A stretch of DNA of 34,214 nt from Hyphomicrobium sp. (lineage in GTDB: Bacteria; Pseudomonadota; Alphaproteobacteria; Rhizobiales; Hyphomicrobiaceae), in contig JALOTA010000037.1 in assembly GCA_025458125.1 (NCBI GenBank), positions 1-34,214 of the forward strand, written 5' to 3'. The stretch's first letter is position 1. Each line of letters starts with the position of its first letter. Positions 34,089 to 34,214 of the stretch are shown piece by piece. The translations under genes were made by a program, and so were the position numbers. The notes under the pieces were generated by a model that had not been told where the DNA came from, made no database searches, and worked only from the letters and a program-made list of their open reading frames with translations.

Positions 34089-34214
34089 TCAGGCTGCGGT
34101 CGAAACGAACGCGCTGATGCGCGTGCGCAGGTCTTCGGCAACAGTCTTGGCGGCGCGGGTCTCAGCCTCCTGGCGAGCTCTCACGTTCGAATAGATGGAG
34201 TTGAACCGGTCGAA
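34089..34214 (-). CDS. lptE: LptE (LPS-assembly lipoprotein), C-terminal fragment at the right edge
   Basis: Only the last 41 codons are in the window, ending at the TGA at 34089-34091. They read FDRFNSIYSNVRARQEAETR, then AAKTVAEDLRTRISAF, the C-terminal helix pattern of LptE, which plugs the outer-membrane LptD pore for lipopolysaccharide export. The call rests on this short helix and on the leuS-lptE-holA order of related genomes. The rest lies beyond the right edge. Confidence 0.75.
   Translation of the reverse strand, partial: FDRFNSIYSNVRARQEAETRAAKTVAEDLRTRISAFVSTAA

Noticed and set aside
1-34214. Mobile elements, CRISPR arrays, tRNA/rRNA genes, prophage, or defence or secondary-metabolite clusters
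   Set aside because: I saw no transposase, integrase, regularly spaced repeat, tRNA-like cloverleaf or unusual gene cluster. The content is almost wholly housekeeping.

Overview
This window looks like a chromosomal segment of an alphaproteobacterium of the order Hyphomicrobiales (Rhizobiales). It is GC-rich and carries DUF2794, DUF2865, FxsA, Tim44-like, MltA and Smr genes, the dnaQ/coaE/aroE/maf/ppsR cluster, hemE-hemJ-rho and mnmE-mnmG-rsmG-parA-parB. I see no rRNA or tRNA gene, no insertion sequence, no prophage and no CRISPR array. I found no undescribed defence or mobile system.

Layout: 1-9062 holds an M3 oligopeptidase (cut by the left edge), a DUF2794 protein, a Bax-inhibitor-1 family membrane protein, a lysophospholipase-linked ABC exporter (YbbA/YbbP type) divergent from a TesA-like esterase, ThpR and a DUF2865 protein. 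9212-11951 holds a quinone oxidoreductase, a TrmH-type methyltransferase, an IalB-like gene and an Smr protein. 11948-15098 holds mltA, a Tim44-like gene, fxsA and secB. 15120-18788 is the minus-strand run ppsR-maf-aroE-coaE-dnaQ, with ATGA overlaps between most members. From 19203 to 31128 the genes are on the plus strand: hemE-hemJ-rho, then mnmE-mnmG-rsmG-parA-parB-hisE-coaA, interrupted by one sterol-desaturase-family gene on the minus strand. The right end (31225-34214) is minus strand: an unrecognised AT-hook/helix-turn-helix protein, a PfkB sugar/adenosine kinase, holA and the end of lptE.

The central biological reading is a replication origin and centromere region. The ppsR (RP001)-hemE gap is where the Caulobacter and Rickettsia origins lie. 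Transcription switches outward exactly at that gap (18789-19202), and three strong parS palindromes lie 6-8 kb away, next to parAB.

A second theme is damage. Five genes carry small lesions while their neighbours are intact: a frameshift plus apparent deletion in ybbP, an in-frame loss of the Rossmann motif in the quinone oxidoreductase, a 5' frameshift in ialB, an 8-bp tandem duplication in secB, and an in-frame loss near the C-terminus of the PfkB kinase. Either the assembly has faulty joins or the strain carries several young pseudogenes. The ybbP frameshift makes a false 1114-codon fusion with the Bax-inhibitor gene.
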